A stretch of 64,000 bases of DNA from Rutpela maculata (GCA_936432065.2 OW386285.2:181322088-181386087), one strand, 5' to 3'. Shown: positions 42,053 to 54,700, counted from the first letter of the stretch. Numbers and translations: made by a program. Notes: a model not told the origin generated them from the sequence alone.

Positions 42053-42217
42053 CAGGGGCGAACTGACAACAGTTTAACGGCGCTGGATCTTATCACCGTG
42101 TCAGTGTAGCCACCAGCAGGCGCCGGTCATCTTGCCAAGCAGCCAGCGCCAGCGGCGCACTATTGGAGCAAGCCACCGGGATTCGTCCCGGTGTCCCGGT
42201 GGGCCAGTCCGCCCCTG
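42053..42217. mobile_element. hAT-type MITE with perfect 8-bp duplication
   Basis: The element is 165 bp with TIRs CAGGGGCGAACTG and, inverted, CAGTCCGCCCCTG, flanked on both sides by CATATGGC (42,045-42,052 and 42,218-42,225). Eight-base duplications and CAGGGG ends are typical of hAT elements. It is GC-rich against its surroundings and non-coding. Confidence 0.92.
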
Positions 42218-42998
42218 CATATGGCTGTACAAAAATGGAGCTGAACTGCAAAATTATTTTTCAACATTGAAACATAACATACGCGATAGGTAGTCGACTG
42301 CAGTTAGTCGTGAAAAATGTAAAACCTCGAAACCCGTCTATGTTAATTTATTTTCATGAAATTGTTTTCATTGAGTTACTAATCGCAAGAACTTTAATCT
42401 TTTACATTAAAAAATATTGCTAATAATTATTTAATTATTTAAACAAATAATTCTTAATTATCGAACGAATCTTCATGTTCTTCATAATAAAATTTATTAT
42501 TTTTATTCTTTTTCTTAATTAGTCACAGAAACACAAAATAGACATGCTTTCCACAGGAATATAAAAAAAATGAAAAAAGTGATAGGTACTATGAAAAAAA
42601 CGAGGGGCAAGTCGCGAAGGAAATCTGGTGTAACGCAGAAGCAAATCTTAAAGAAATCTTCGTCAAAAAGGAAATCTAATGTGGGTGCGGTTGGCCCCTC
42701 GGAAAAAAGTTTATGTTGAAATGTAATAATTTTTACAATTCAAATGTGATCGGAAAAAATAGGACTCTTGTGGTTTTCGAGTATGAATCTATGTTCAAAA
42801 AATCGAATTTAAAAATTACTGATACGAAATGACGAATGTAACGTCACTAAATATGTATAACTCGATTAAAAAGTAGTGACTAAGGTTAAAGAATTGTCCA
42901 AATGAAACAATGTGAAATTTCGATCATAGTAAAATATTTACTGCGACACAATCGGGGGAAAAAAATTATAAACACACAGTTGTTATAAATAATAATCT

Positions 42999-43170
42999 TT
43001 ATTCATTGTCTTCATTCTCTATTTCATTCATTGATATCACTGGTGTTGCATTCAAGCAGCAATTGTCTTCACATTGTAAACAAGCTGTACAACAATGCAA
43101 ACCACTTTTCCTGCATTCACAAGCTGGTCCACATCCGGTCTTATCCGTACAAAAGATCACTTTCAGCAAA
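42999..43170 (-). pseudogene. Cys-rich CXC-like C-terminal fragment
   Basis: On the minus strand an open stretch of about 57 codons ends at a TAA (42,999-43,001). It reads ENLLKVIFCTDKTGCG, then CECRKSGLHC and CLQCEDNC. The spacing of Cys, with CxCRKxGLxC, resembles the tesmin/TSO1-like CXC motif found at the C-terminus of some mobile-element proteins in insects. An in-frame TAA precedes it, so it is only a remnant. It lies between the transposase 3' end and the TIR, and I cannot say which element brought it. Confidence 0.5.
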
Positions 43171-43327
43171 TTTTCGGAGAATTAAATTTTTCAAATTAAT
43201 TTGGATAAACCCCTGTATCTTTTTTGTTAATTATTTAAACTAGTAGCTCTGAGTCTAATTTAATAATGTAAAGTCAAATAGGTTGTGTAGTAATTTGTTT
43301 CAATATTTAAATAAAATAGGTAAATAT

Positions 43328-43521
43328 TTATTTTTGAAGCAAAAGTTCAAAATTGTTTTCTCCTTCGTGGATACACATGTTAAACCGTTTAATTAATGCT
43401 TCCCCAGTTATTTTCAATAAGGTATTTCTATCTACTGTGGCATTACTTGCATATATTTTATTGTATAGGTCTGTCATATCGTCGATTGACTCACTGAAAA
43501 CTAATTTTTTTGGATGTCCCC
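43328..43521 (-). pseudogene. Transposase C-terminal piece of the outer transposon
   Basis: It reads GHPKKLVFSESIDDMTDLYN then ITGEALIKRFNMCIHEGENN, ending FELLLQK and a stop at 43,328. This is the usual end of insect Tc1/mariner-like transposases (a LVY/FSE.I motif after the last catalytic Asp, then a CI...G..FE.LL tail). The left end of the piece abuts the TTAA of insertion L. Confidence 0.75.
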
Positions 43522-44234
43522 TTAAGAGTATAATCTGCGATCAGTGAAATGAAGAAACAAATTATTCGGCTTATTTTTGAAGATAGAAACTTCAAATTTT
43601 GTACGTATGTATTAAAATATATATTCTAGTTCGTCACGTTTTTAATTCTTTGTTTTAATCAAAAACACGTGATCAACGAAAAAATTGACGTCGAAAAATT
43701 GAAATTTACAAAAAACGAAATCGTGACGCCCTAGATAGTCCTTAATTAATTACGTGGATAAAATATAACCTCTTAATTTTCAAACATAGATTCAATAAAT
43801 AGTTTCCAATTTTGCCGTCAATAGATGGCACTGGCCTCGGCATTCGCATAGCTTTACACGCTCTCAGACTTTAGGGAGGAACTTGTTGTCATGGAGACCA
43901 GACGCGAATGAATGCTTGCCAGGGAAGCATTTAGGAGTTCTGGTAATTGTAATCTTAAATTTATTTATAAATTATTTTATCTTACTGGAATGACTTAATA
44001 GATGAAATTCTTGGAAATGTTAATACATAAATAAAAGGTGCCAATTTTATTATGAAAATTTGAATGCAGTTTTTAGTTAGGTCAGAAATTAATTTATTCG
44101 AAATTATTACCAAATGTACAGGGTGTCCCAGTCAACGCGCTATGCTCGGTTTTCTCGGTAGTTTCTGAGATAAGTTTATGGTTCAAAATCCAGTCTGACG
44201 TAGGTTTCCGAGGAATCTCATACTGCTAATATAT

Positions 44235-45005
44235 TTAGGAATCCAAGATGGCGGACGAATTTCGTCATCTATGGTCCTATTCGACTGAAAATCGATATCT
44301 GGGGGTTTTCGGGGATGCGGTTTACGAATTTTTGGTCAAAATTTAGGAATCCCAGATGGCGGACGAATTTCGTCATCTATGGACCTATTCGACTGAAAAT
44401 CGATGTCTGGGAGTTTTCGGGGATGCGGGTTATTAATTTTTGATCAAAATTTAGGACTCCAAGATGGCGGACGAATTTCGTCATCTATGGTACTATTCGA
44501 CTGAAAATCGATACCTCGGGGTTGTCGGGGATGCGGGTTACGAATTTTTGGTCAAAATTTAGGAATCCAAGATGGTGGACGAATTTCGTCATCTATGGTC
44601 CTATTTGGCTGAAAATCGATGTCTGGGGGTTTTCGAAGATGCGGGTTACGAATTTTTGGTCAAAATTTGGGAATCCAAGATGGTGGACTAATTTCGTCAT
44701 CTATGGTCCTATTCGACTGAAAATCGATATCTGGGGGTTTTCGGGGATGCAGGTTACGAATTTTTGGTCAAAATTTGGGAATCCAAGATGGTGGACGAAT
44801 TTCGTCATCTATGGTCCTATTCGACTGAAAATCGATATCTGGGGGTTTTCGGGGATGCGAGTTACGAATTTTTGGTCCAAGATGGCGGATGAATTTCGTT
44901 ATCTCTGGTCGTATTCGAATGAAAATCGATATCTGGAGATTTTCGGGGATGCGGGTTACGAATTTTTTAAAAAATTTAGGAATCCAGGACAGCGGACGAA
45001 TTATA
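44235..45005 (+). repeat. 108-bp tandem repeats in element L
   Basis: About seven units with ATCCAAGATGG, CGTCATCTATGG, AAAATCGAT and GGGGATGCGGGTTACGAATT. Since 108 is a multiple of three, two frames stay open (a 36-residue repeat in each), giving a spurious-looking 175-codon ORF at 44,522-45,049. The mirror array in R is at 52,655-53,440. I do not count these ORFs as genes. Confidence 0.85.
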
Positions 45006-45822
45006 ACTATATTTTGACCCCCCTTTATTTATGTTATTATTGGAGATAAAAAAAAGCTTCGTATAAGAATTGTAGGGTTATATGCATATTTTTTTAAATG
45101 CAATTAAAAAACAATTGCTTGCATATGTCACGTGATATAACAATGAGAGTTGCTTTTTAAATGAAAACCCTGTATATTTTTACATATTCTTTTAGATCCT
45201 TTATTTCAAACATATAAGGATTGATAGATCTAGCTGTAATATTTTTTGATATATCGGACATTAAATATGCTCCAAACATGCATATAGGTATTTTAGGGTT
45301 TCTGACGGAGCGCAGTCAGTGGCGTATTTAGGGGGGGGGGACTATAGGGGCTCTAGCGGCAAAATTCAAGGGCGGCAATTTTTTTGAAAAACACCAAAGA
45401 CAAAAACAAAAAATTATTATTATTAATATGTTCTATCAGAACATGTTTAATTTATTTGAGAACGTGTTTTTTATATTAACTAGACTAAAGTTCCTTATTA
45501 TAGTCAACAGTACAGGGTGGTTGTGCAAATGTTAGAACCTCATTTAACTTCTTTATTTTGGGAGTTACGTAAATAAGTTCAAAAATAAAAGTTATGGAAT
45601 ATCACATGTATTTTCCAAACATCATTTCAGCAAAACGATTCAAACAAGTCGAATTTTGGAGATATGAGCTTTACCTTGGTTTTTTTAAATATATCTTTAC
45701 ACCATTTGAAAGGCCATAGAAAAATCTTTCCAATGATATATGACACAGTATTTTTCTTAAAAACTATAGTAGATATTAAGTTTTATGTTTTCTGACATTA
45801 AGTCATGGTAGTCCGAAAAATA

Positions 45823-46525
45823 TACAGTGTGTTTCACTTTTTAATTTTTTTTTCTGATTTGAATCAAATTTTACTTAAGTATGGAACAAATTAGGATCTA
45901 CTTATGACCAGAAAAAAATGCACCTCCTACAAATGCAAAGCCATCTGCGGTACCAAAATATGCGGATAAAGTCAAAAAATCATATTAAGCATATTTTTAT
46001 TGGAAAATTTTGTCAATGAAACTTGTTCAGATTGTTCAGAAACCTTAAGTCCAAAATTTAATCAAAATAAAAAATATATAAATTTTTATTAAAATAATGT
46101 CAAAGTCCGAAAATATCATTTTAATGGGTTTTTTCGTTTAGAAAACTGTACTATGACAATTTTGTTTGAAATTAAACCCAAGCCGCCAGGTAGTTGTAAA
46201 GCAATTTACAGTTTTTTTTTTAAATAATTATTTTCAAAATTTTTAAAATTTCAAGTTTTTCATTTTTTAATTTTGATTAAATTTTGGCCATTTTGGATAA
46301 TTCTGAACAAGTTTTATTAACAAAATTTTCCGACAAAAAAAATGCCTAATATGATTTTCCGATTTTCTCCACATATTTTGGTACCGCAGGTGGCTTTGGT
46401 ACCGTAGGCGGCGAATGTTTTTCTGGTCATAAGTAGATACTAATTTGTAAGTAAAATGTGATTCAAATCGGAAAAAAAATAAAAAAGTTATTGGGGTGTT
46501 ACCATTTCAAGTGAAACACACTGTA
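45823..46525. mobile_element. Foldback MITE nested in element L
   Basis: Ends TACAGTGTGTTTCACTT are inverted; the interior matches the 37,273-38,004 element. The inverted counterpart in R is at 51,127-51,828. Confidence 0.7.
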
Positions 46526-46869
46526 TCAATTATTGAAATTCTCCATTTTATTTAAAATAAAGTGAAATTAGACAGAACTAACATATTGTTTATTTTAATT
46601 TACATACATTTGTTTTCCATGGCTAATTTGATAAATTGTAAATTTATAGTAAATTAGACAAAATTTGTTTAAGATAAGTACCATATTATAAAAACAAAGC
46701 TTTTTTTATGGCGTTTCAATGGTACATATATGGAGTGTTAATTTAAAAAAAAGCAAAGTAAAGTTCATATCTCCGAAATGCGACTTTCAATAGGCATGTC
46801 CACAAAATTTTAATTTCAATTGGAAATGATAGAATTATCGATATTGTACACTAATTTAACAATAAAAAA

Positions 46870-48130
46870 AAAACCGCTGCCCAAGGAATCACTACTTCCA
46901 CATCCAGATTTTCTGTCCAAGTCACTTACAACGAAAAAATGTTGTATGTGGAAATAATTGTTTAATAATATAATATTTGAATTCGTCTACCTCAAAAACC
47001 CATAAAACGATAACCCACATCGGTAGTGGGGTGGGGGGTGGGGGGTGGTGATAGAGGGTGGCAGTGGGGGTGGATAAGGTAAAAAAATATTTTGAGGTTT
47101 CTGATTCTTGTACACACAATAAATTAAATTTTGTTTTCCATCCTCTTTAATAATGGGGTGGGGGTGGTAATGGGGGTGGCTAATGCCAAATTTTTTTTTG
47201 AGACCTTAGCTTCTCTTGTATATAGTAAATACCAATTTTATGAACTCTTACCTGCTTTATTTACCTATTTACCCCAAATTTACCCCAATTTACCTCCCAA
47301 CCCTTCGACGGAACAAGATGAAAATATAATTTAGTTCTAGATCTCATTAAAGTACATATGTGTACCAAATTTCAAGTCAATATCTCAAACGGTTCCAGAG
47401 TAAACGTGCGCACAAAAAAAAGTTACAGACCGACAGAAATTTTTTTTTTCACTCAAACTTAAAATTTCGACGTTTCATGACATTCTAAGCCTATTTGAAC
47501 AATAAAAATTTAAAAAAAAATTTTTGTCGTTATTATACTTCCACTGGATGTGGAAGTAATATATGTATTCTTATTTTGCCAGTTATTCGTAATAGAAATC
47601 ACCCCAACATAGCGAGGATTTTTGGTAATTTTTCAATAAAAATTTTTGGACTATAAAGTAAAAAAATATTTTGAAGTTTTTGGTTCTTGTACATACACTA
47701 AATCACACTTTTTTTTGTCCCCTTAAAAAATGGGGTAATGGGGGTAGCTAATGTCAAAAAAATTTTCGAGACCTTAGCTTCTCTTATATATACTAAATAC
47801 CAATTTTACGGACTCTTACCTGCTTGATTTACCTGTTTACCTCCCCATTTACCCCAATTTACACTCCAACCCTTCGATGGAATAAGATGAAAATATAATC
47901 TAGTTCCAGATCGTGTTAAAGTACATACGTGTACCAAATTTCAAGTCAATATCTTAAACGGTTCCAGAGTAATCGTGCGCACAAAAAAGTTAGACCGACA
48001 GACAGACAGAAAATTTTTTTCGCTGAAACTTAAAATGTCGACCTTTCATGACAGTCTAAGCCTATCTGAACAATAAAAATTTTCAAAAATTTTTTTGTTA
48101 CTATACTTCCACTGGATGTGGAAGTAATTA
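46870..48130. repeat. ACTTCCACATCCAG repeats, two copies in element L
   Basis: One full copy (46,870-47,563) is followed by a truncated one (about 47,650-48,130), with the polypyrimidine/C-rich core. The mirrored pair in R lies at 49,535-50,790. Confidence 0.7.
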
Positions 48131-48769
48131 ATATTCTATTTTCAAGAAAAAGAACGCCATTGCCATGTAAACCGGAAGTGATATTTAAAATTTACATGCC
48201 TTTTTTTACTTTCCTTTAATAGTCAATTAAGAACATAAATAATACGATCAATTCTTCTTTGATGTTCAATTATATGTTTCTTAGCGGCATCGATTCCCCG
48301 GAAAAAAAATACTTATCTCAAAAACTACCGAGAAAATCGGACATAACGCGTTAACTAGGACACCCTGTACACTGTAAATATACATTATGTACCTACAGAT
48401 AGTTTTTTCTTTTAATTAAAAACCACTGCCTAAGGAATCACTACAACCGCATTCAGTTTTCCTACTCAAATTACTTTAAATAAAAATTCTTGTGCACCCA
48501 ACGTGAATTCGACTCTGTACGACAGAAATATATTTGAACTATTTCTCTTATATTACACAATCTGTTTATCTCCGCCTTTGGGCATATTTCATTGGTCAAA
48601 GGTGCACGCCCACCCGTATATACCTTTTTCATATATATCAATGAAAATATTATCCTATCCCACTATTATTTTGACATGTCACATCTGTACTTATGTATAG
48701 CTAACGTGAATAAAGAATTATTATTATTATTATTATTATTATGTGTCCTACCGCAAATCATACTCTTAA

Positions 48770-48980
48770 GGAATCTAGTTGAGTTACATCAGGTAATCGT
48801 ATTGGCCACCTCATCCCTTCCATCTTGCAGGATACATTCGTTGAAAGTATCTAACTACTGTTCTGGAATTATATGCCCCGTCTTGATAAAACCAGATTGT
48901 GTGCGCATCATGAGAAAAGTTCTTAAGTTTGGCAGCTCCTCTCCTCTGCTCTTGCAGGAACCTCAGATATCTAACACCAT
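48770..48980 (-). pseudogene. Transposase middle piece of the outer transposon
   Basis: On the minus strand it reads NGVRYLRFLQEQRR, then IWFYQDGAYNSRTVVRYFQR with the second catalytic Asp (QDG), an in-frame TGA where RG is expected, a frame slip, and RLPDVTQLD with the third Asp. Each end is a TTAA. Removing either insertion with one TTAA brings it into frame with the neighbouring piece. Confidence 0.78.
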
Positions 48981-48984
48981 TTAA

Positions 48985-51900
48985 GAGTATGATTTGCGGT
49001 TAGGATACATAATATTTTCATTGATATATATGAAAAAGGTATATACGGGTGGGCGTGCACCTTTGACCAATGAAATATGCCCAAAGGCGGAGATAAACAT
49101 ATTGTGTAATATAAGACAAATAGTTCAAATATATTTCTGTCGTACAGAGTCGAATTCGCGTTGGGTGCACAAGAATTTTTATTTAAAGTAATTTGAGTAG
49201 GAAAACTGAATGCGGTTGTAGTGATTCCTTAGGCAGTGGTTTTTAATTAAAAGAAAAAACTATCTGTAGGTACATAATGTATATTTACAGTGTACAGGGT
49301 GTCCTAGTTAACGCGTTATGTCCGATTTTCTCGGTAGTTTTTGAGATAAGTATTTTTTTTCCGGGGAATCGATGCCGCTAAGAAACATAATTGAACATCA
49401 AAGAAGAATTGATCGTATTATTTATGTTCTTAATTGACTATTAAAGGGAAGTAAAAAAAGGCATGTAAATTTTAAATATCACTTCCGGTTTACATGGCAA
49501 TGGCGTACTTTTTCTTGAAAATAGAATATTAATTACTTCCACATCCAGTGGAAGTATAGTAACAAAAAAATTTTTGAAAATTTTTATTGTTCAGATAGGC
49601 TTAGACTGTCATGAAAGGTCGACATTTTAAGTTTCAGCGAAAAAAAATTTCTGTCTGTCTGTCGGTCTAACTTTTTTGTGCGCACGATTACTCTGGAACC
49701 GTTTAAGATATTGACTTGAAATTTGGTACACGTATGTACTTTAACGGGATCTGGAACTAGATTATATTTTCATCTTATTCCATCGAAGGGTTGGAGAGTA
49801 AATTGGGGTAAATGGGGAGGTAAACAGGTAAATCAAGCAGGTAAGAGTCCGTAAAATTGGTATTTAGTATATATAAGAGAAGCTAAGGTCTCGAAAAATT
49901 TTTTGACATTAGCTACCCCCATTACCCCATTTTTTAAGGGGACAAAAAAAAGTGTGATTTAGTGTATGTACAAGAACCAGAAACTTCAAAATATTTTTTT
50001 ACTTTATAGTCCAAAAATTTTTATTGAAAAATTACCAAAAATCCTCGCTATGTTGGGGTGATTTCTATTACGAATAACTGGCAAAATAAGGATACATATA
50101 TTACTTCCACATCCATTGGAAGTATAGTAACGACAAAAAAATTTTTTAAAATTTTTATTGTTCAAATAGGCTTAGAATGTCATGAAACGACGAAATTTTA
50201 AGTTTGAGTGAAAAAAAATTTCTGTCGGTCTGTGACTTTTTTTTTGTGCGCACGTTTACTTTGGAACCGTTTGAGATATTGACTTCAAATTTGGTACACA
50301 TATGTACTTTAACGAGATATAGAACTAGATTATATTTTCATCTTGTTCCGTCGAAGGGTTGGGGAGTAAATTGGGGTAAATTTGGGGTAAATAGGTAAAT
50401 AAAGCAGGTAAGAGTTCATAAAATTGGTATTTACTATATACAAGAGAAGCTAAGGTCTCAAAAAAAATTTTGGCGTTAGCCACCCCCATTACCACCCCCA
50501 CCCCATTATTAAAGAGGATGGAAAACAAAATTTGATTTATTGTGTGTACAAGAATCAGAAACCTCAAAATATTTTTTTACCTTATCCACCCCCACTGCCA
50601 CCCTCTATCACCACCCCCCACCCCACTACCGATGTGGGTTATCGTTTTATGGGTTTTTGAGGTAGACGAATTCAAATATTATATTACTAAACTATTATTT
50701 CCACATACAACATTTTTTCGTTGTAAGTGACTTGGATAGAAAATCTGGATGTGGAAGTAGTGATTCCTTGGGCAGCGGTTTTTTTTTGTTGTTAAATTAG
50801 TGTACAATATCGATAATTCTATCATTTCCAATTGAAATTAAAATTTTGTGGACATGCCTATTGAAAGTCGCATTTCGGAGATATGAACTTTACTTTGCTT
50901 TTTTTTAAATTAACACTCCATATATGTACCATTTTAAACGCCATAAAAAAAGCTTTGTTTTTATAATATGGTACTTATCTTAAACAAATTTTGTCTAATT
51001 TACTATAAATTTACAATTTATCAAATTAGCCATGGAAAACAAAAGTATGTAAATTAAAATAAACAATATGTTAGTTCTATCTAATTTCACTTTATTTTAA
51101 ATAAAATGGAGAATTTCAATAATTGATACAGTGTGTTTCACTTGAAATGGTAACACCCCAATAACTTTTTTATTTTTTTTCCGATTTGAATCACATTTTA
51201 CTTACAAATTAGTATCTACTTATGACCAGAAAAATATTTGCCTCCTACGGTACCAAAGCCACCTGCGGTACCAAAATATGTGGAGAAAATCGGAAAATCA
51301 TATTAGGCATTTTTTTGTCGGAAAATTTTGTTAATAAAACTTGTTCAGAATTATCCAAAATGGCCAAAATTTAATCAAAATTAAAAAATTAAAAACTTGA
51401 AATTTTAAAAATTTTGAAAATAATTATTTAAAAAAAAACTGTAAATTGCTTTACAACTACCTGGCAGCTTGGGTTTAATTTCAAACAAAATTGTCATAGT
51501 ACAGTTTTCTAAACGAAAAAACCCATTAAAATGATATTTTCGGACTTTGACATTATTTTAATAAAAATTTATATATTTTTTATTTTGATTAAATTTTGGA
51601 CTTAAGGTTTCTGAACAATTCTGAACAAGTTTCATTGACAAAATTTTCCAATAAAAATATGCTTAATATGATTTTTTGATTTTATCCGCATATTTTGGTA
51701 CCGCAGATGGCTTTGCATTTGTAGGAGGTGCATTTTTTTCTGGTCATAATTAGATCCTAATTTGTTCCATACTTAAGTAAAATTTGATTCAAATCAGAAA
51801 AAAAAATTAAAAAGTGAAACACACTGTTTATTTTTCGGACTACCATGACTTAATAAGAAAACATAAAACTTAATATCTACTATAGTTTTTAAGAAAAATA

Positions 51901-54186
51901 CTGTGTCATATATCATTGGAAAGATTTTTCTCTGGCCTTTCAAATGGTGTAAAGATATATTTAAAAAAAACCAAGGTAAAGCTCATATCTCCGAAATTCG
52001 ACTTGTTTGAATTGTTTTGCTGAAATGGTGTTTGGAAAATACATGTGATATCCCATAACTTTTATTTTTGAACTTATTTACGTAACTCCCAAAATAAAGA
52101 AGTTAAATGAGGTTCTAACGTTTGCACAACCACCCTGTACTGTTAACTATAATAAGGAACTTTAGTCTAGTTAATATAAAAAACACGTTCTCAAATAAAT
52201 TAAATATGTTCTGATAGAACATATTAATAATAATAATTTTTTGTTTTTGTCTTTGGTGTTTTTCAAAAAAATTGCCGCCCTTGAATTTTGCCGCTAGAGC
52301 CCCTATATGCCCCCCCCCTAAATACGCCACTGACTGCGCTCCGTCAGAAACCCTAAAATACCTATATGCATGTTTGGAGCATATTTAATGTCCGATATAT
52401 CAAAAAATATTACAGCTAGATCTATCAATCCTTATATGTTTGAAATCAGGGATAAAGGATCTAAAAGAATATGTAAAAATATACAGGGTTTTCATTTAAA
52501 AAGCAACCCTCATTGTTATATCACGTGACATATGCAAGCAATTGTTTTTTAATTGCATTTAAAAAAATATGCATACAACCCTACAACTCTTATACGAAAC
52601 TTTTTTTTATCTCCAATAATAACATAAATAAAGGGGGGTCAAAATATAGCTATAATTCGTCCGCTGTCCTGGATTCCTAAATTTTTAAAAAAATTCGTAA
52701 CCCGCATCCCCGAAAATCTCCAGATATCGATTTTCATTCGAATACGACCAGAGATAACGAAATTCATCCGCCATCTTGGATTCCTAAATTTTGACCAAAA
52801 ATTCGTAACCCGCATCCCCGAAAACCCCCAGATATCGATTTTCAGTCGAATAGGACCATAGATGACGAAATTCGTCCACCATCTTGGATTCCCAAATTTT
52901 GACCAAAAATTCGTAACCCGCATCCCCGAAAACCCCCAGATATCGATTTTCAGTCGAATAGGACCATAGATGACGAAAATCGTCCACCATCTTGGATTCC
53001 CAAATTTTGACCAAAAATTCGTAACCCGCATCCCCGAAAACCCCCAGATATCGATTTTCAGTCGAATAGGACCATAGATGACGAAATTCGTCCACCATCT
53101 TGGATTCCCAAATTTTGACCAAAAATTCGTAACCCGCATCCCCGAAAACCCCCAGATATCGATTTTCAGTCGAATAGGACCATAGATGACGAAAATCGTC
53201 CACCATCTTGGATTCCCAAATTTTGACCAAAAATTCGTAACCCGCATCCCCGAAAACCCCCAGACATCGATTTTCAGCCAAATAGGATCATAGATGACGA
53301 AATTCGTCCACCATCTTGGATTCCTAAATTTTGACCAAAAATTCGTAACCCGCATCCCCGACAACCCCGAGGTATCGATTTTCAGTCGAATAGGACCATA
53401 GATGACGAAATTCGTCCGCCATCTTGGATTCCTAAATATCTTAGCAGTATGAGATTCCTCGGAAAACCTACGTCAGACTGGATTTTGAACCATAAACTTA
53501 TCTCAGAAACTACCGAGAAAACCGAGCACAGCGCGTTGACTGGGACACCCTGTACATTTGGCTTGGTAATAATTTCGAATAAATTGATTTCTGACCTAAC
53601 TAAAAACCGCTTTCAAATTTTCATAATAAAATTTGTAGGAGTGTTTATACAAAACGGTCCTCTCTATTTGGCACCTTTTATTTATGTATTAACATTTTCA
53701 AGAATTTCATCTATTAAGTCATTCCAATAAGATAAAATAATTTATAAATAAATTTAAGATTACAATTACCAGAACTCCTAAATGCTTCCCTGGCAAGCAT
53801 TCATTCGCGTCTGGTCTCCATGACAACAAGTTCCTCCCTAAAGTCTGAGAGCGTGTAAAGCTATGCGAATGCCGAGGCGAGTGCCATCTATTGACGGCAA
53901 AATTGGAAACTATTTATTGAATCTATGTTTGAAAATTAAGAGGTTATATTTTATCCACGTAATTAATTAAGGACTATCTAGGTCGTCACGATTTCGTTTT
54001 TTGTAAATTCCAATTTTTCGACGTCAATTTTTTCGTTGATCACGTGTTTTTGATTAAAACAAAAAATTAAAAACGTGACGAACTAGAATATATATTTTAA
54101 TACATACGTACAAAATTTGAAGTTTCTATCTTCAAAAATAAGCCGAATAATTCGTTTCTTCATTTCACTGATCGCAGATTATACTC
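48985..54186. mobile_element. TTAA-flanked non-autonomous element R (5.20 kb), inverted copy of L
   Basis: TTAA at 48,981-48,984 and 54,187-54,190. It is the reverse complement of element L over nearly its whole length, with small differences. It lacks an insertion of about 90 bp that L has at about 48,653-48,742. Each copy has its own pair of TTAA sites in the same host gene. Confidence 0.75.
52655..53440 (-). repeat. 108-bp tandem repeats in element R
   Basis: This is the inverted counterpart of 44,235-45,005, with about seven units and a partial one. Open frames of 241 and 165 codons (52,639-53,364 and 52,784-53,281) are consequences of the period and carry no recognised domain. Confidence 0.85.
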
Positions 54187-54190
54187 TTAA

Positions 54191-54700
54191 TGGTCTGTAA
54201 AATAGATAAGGCACGACTATGTATCGGTTTAATATTCCACAGACATTTACTTTAAAAACTGTTTGATTACTGGTTCTTTGTACCCACCTCGGATTATCAT
54301 GAGACCAATAACGAGCGTCATGTGTTGTCACAAGCCCATTATGATGGGAACTACTCCCATCGGTCCACAACACATTTTTCAAACAATTTGGATTTTGTTC
54401 CTAGAATACTGACAATTTGGCAATAAAATTTATGTGACGCGTGACGCTCAAAATCACCAGATCTTAAATGATGAACATATCGAATTATATAGGGATGGTA
54501 CTTATTTCTCTTTAAAATTCTTTGACAAGTGGAGTAGGAAATATTTGTTTCAGACGATAATTTCCGTAAAGATGAATTGGGATTATTTACAACATTGTTC
54601 ATTACTAAAGCAGTATTTCCAACATTTGTAGTTCTTCAACTTTTTGAAACTTTCTCAAATTATTATTTAAAGGAATAAAAAAAATAATAATAATTTTGCA
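54191..54700 (-). pseudogene. Transposase N-terminal piece of the outer transposon
   Basis: It has a helix-turn-helix region (SSLRKLSSETNISYSTCQRI, LKRNKYHPY) followed by the first catalytic Asp motif (WTDGSSSHHNG) and NVCGILNRYIVVPYLF. A stop near 54,640 and a frame shift near 54,390 show decay. It ends at the TTAA of element R. Confidence 0.75.

Larger units (their letters stand above)
43526..48765. mobile_element. TTAA-flanked non-autonomous element L (5.24 kb)
   Basis: TTAA at 43,522-43,525 and 48,766-48,769 flank the element. Its ends are GAGTATAATCTGCG and, inverted, GAGTATGATTTGCG, a short TIR. There is no transposase. It contains 108-bp tandem repeats, an inner inverted pair CAGGGTGTCC (44,117 and 48,371), MITE relatives and ACTTCCACATCCAG repeats. 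piggyBac and Sola3 are the superfamilies known to me with TTAA duplications; the GAG tips do not match piggyBac's CCC, so the class is open. Confidence 0.75.

Noticed and set aside
44522..45049. 175-codon ORF on the plus strand, and 241/165-codon ORFs in 52,639-53,364
   Set aside because: They are produced by 108-bp repeats that keep two frames open at once; no domain, start context or codon signal supports a protein.
48746..49005. Central 200 bp of the large palindrome as a replication or recombination origin
   Set aside because: It is explained as a piece of the interrupted transposase gene bounded by TTAA sites.
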